Below are positions 63,540 to 64,000 of a stretch of DNA of 64,000 nucleotides, piece after piece (positions within the stretch are counted from its first letter, which is position 1; every line of letters starts with the position of its first letter). Both the position numbers and the translations under genes were made by a program. The DNA lies in assembly GCA_963843945.1 (NCBI GenBank), contig CAWJMF010000002.1, positions 806,001 through 870,000 of the forward strand, in the 5' to 3' direction. Under the pieces are notes generated by a model. That model searched no databases. It was given only the letters and a program-made list of their open reading frames with translations, and was not told the DNA's origin. Source of the stretch: CAWJMF01 sp963843945. GTDB lineage: Bacteria > Vulcanimicrobiota > Vulcanimicrobiia > Vulcanimicrobiales > Vulcanimicrobiaceae.

Positions 63540-64000
63540 CTAGACCGGCGCCGGCGCCTTCCAGACCTGGTTTGCGATGCGCAAATGGTTCCCACCCAGG
63601 ATCTTGGCGAGATCTTCGCCGCCGTAGCCGTGTTCGAGGAGTAGCGCCACGATCTCGACGAGTTGCTCGGGCGCGACGAACTTCGGCGGCTCGCGCAGCT
63701 CGCCGTCGTCCGGGAACGTATGGCGCATCGTCCGAAAATACTCTTCGATTTCGGCCATGTCGAAGACGTAGTCGAGTCCGATGCCGACGTGATCGGGCCC
63801 GATCGTCTCGACCGCGTGTTCGAGGTGGCGCACGAACGCCTCGGACGACGCGTCGTTCTCGCCGAGGAATTTTCCGACGCCGTTGATCCCGACCACGCCG
63901 CCCGTCGCCGCGCAGGCGCGCATCAATTCGTCTTCGATGTTGCGCCGGTGCGGCCAGACTGCGTTCGCGTTCGAATGCGAGAAAATCACCGGACGGGTGG
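63540..64000 (-). CDS. membrane dipeptidase (renal dipeptidase, M19), C-terminal part
   Basis: About 153 residues before the window's right edge. PVIFSHSNANAVWPHRRN is the M19 S-H-S/N motif, with GINGVGKFL, HVGIGLDYVFD (the GSDFDG region) and ILGGNHLRIANQVW near the end. Zinc enzyme splitting dipeptides. The 5' part lies outside. Placement beside a peptide importer suggests peptide use. Confidence 0.88.
   Translation of the reverse strand, partial: TRPVIFSHSNANAVWPHRRNIEDELMRACAATGGVVGINGVGKFLGENDASSEAFVRHLEHAVETIGPDHVGIGLDYVFDMAEIEEYFRTMRHTFPDDGELREPPKFVAPEQLVEIVALLLEHGYGGEDLAKILGGNHLRIANQVWKAPAPV

Overview
The window is 64 kb of GC-rich bacterial chromosome from an organism with an outer membrane: it has several signal-peptide beta-barrel proteins, lipoproteins and periplasmic-type binding proteins. 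The mix of secreted beta-propeller (Vgb-like) lipoproteins, an S53-type secreted protein, two branched-chain amino-acid-type ABC operons and many short hypothetical proteins resembles uncultured soil or rock bacteria such as Candidatus Eremiobacterota. That placement is inference; no rRNA or other phylogenetic marker is present.

Region 1 (1-6.1 kb, minus strand) is a housekeeping and sugar-polymer operon: nucleotidyltransferase, GT4 glycosyltransferase, a glycosidase-like partner, PcrA/UvrD helicase and the start of DapB. Genes up to about 4.95 kb carry many single-base frame breaks, most likely poor assembly at a contig end. Region 2 (6.2-15.2 kb) is an accessory island next to a tRNA-Gln/tRNA-Glu pair. 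It holds an HNH endonuclease gene overlapping the tRNA, short secreted and membrane proteins, and an IS3 transposase gene split by two different IS110-family elements. Region 3 (15.2-22.2 kb) holds an S53 homologue lacking its catalytic residues, a frameshifted flavin monooxygenase, an ECF sigma/anti-sigma/LTxxQ/lipoprotein operon, a VOC protein and SixA.

Region 4 (22-33.2 kb) is the most unusual part. A truncated TIR gene and a full TIR-NB-ARC STAND gene share about 500 bp of directly repeated sequence that brackets an operon of two Vgb-like lipoproteins. The STAND gene is translationally coupled to a membrane-protein gene. The whole block lies between direct repeats of the 5' end of sixA. 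A SEFIR-NB-ARC-TPR gene follows, placed as the last gene of a Liv ABC operon. This is a candidate immune or signalling island.

Region 5 (33.2-44.5 kb) has two complete Liv-type ABC systems (HMKGF, and barrel-KGFHM) separated by two small secreted proteins. Region 6 (44.9-48.2 kb) has a glycoside-hydrolase-like lipoprotein coupled to an outer-membrane channel-like protein, then VOC and GNAT genes. Region 7 (48.2-54.9 kb) is a C2-acid module: aldehyde dehydrogenase, formyl-CoA transferase, a ThDP-dependent lyase/decarboxylase, a GntR/FCD regulator and a divergent oxalate/formate-type MFS carrier. Region 8 (54.9-64 kb) has a secreted trypsin-like protease/large secreted protein/PrsW operon, then a peptide ABC transporter (binding protein plus two permeases) facing a membrane dipeptidase that runs off the right edge.
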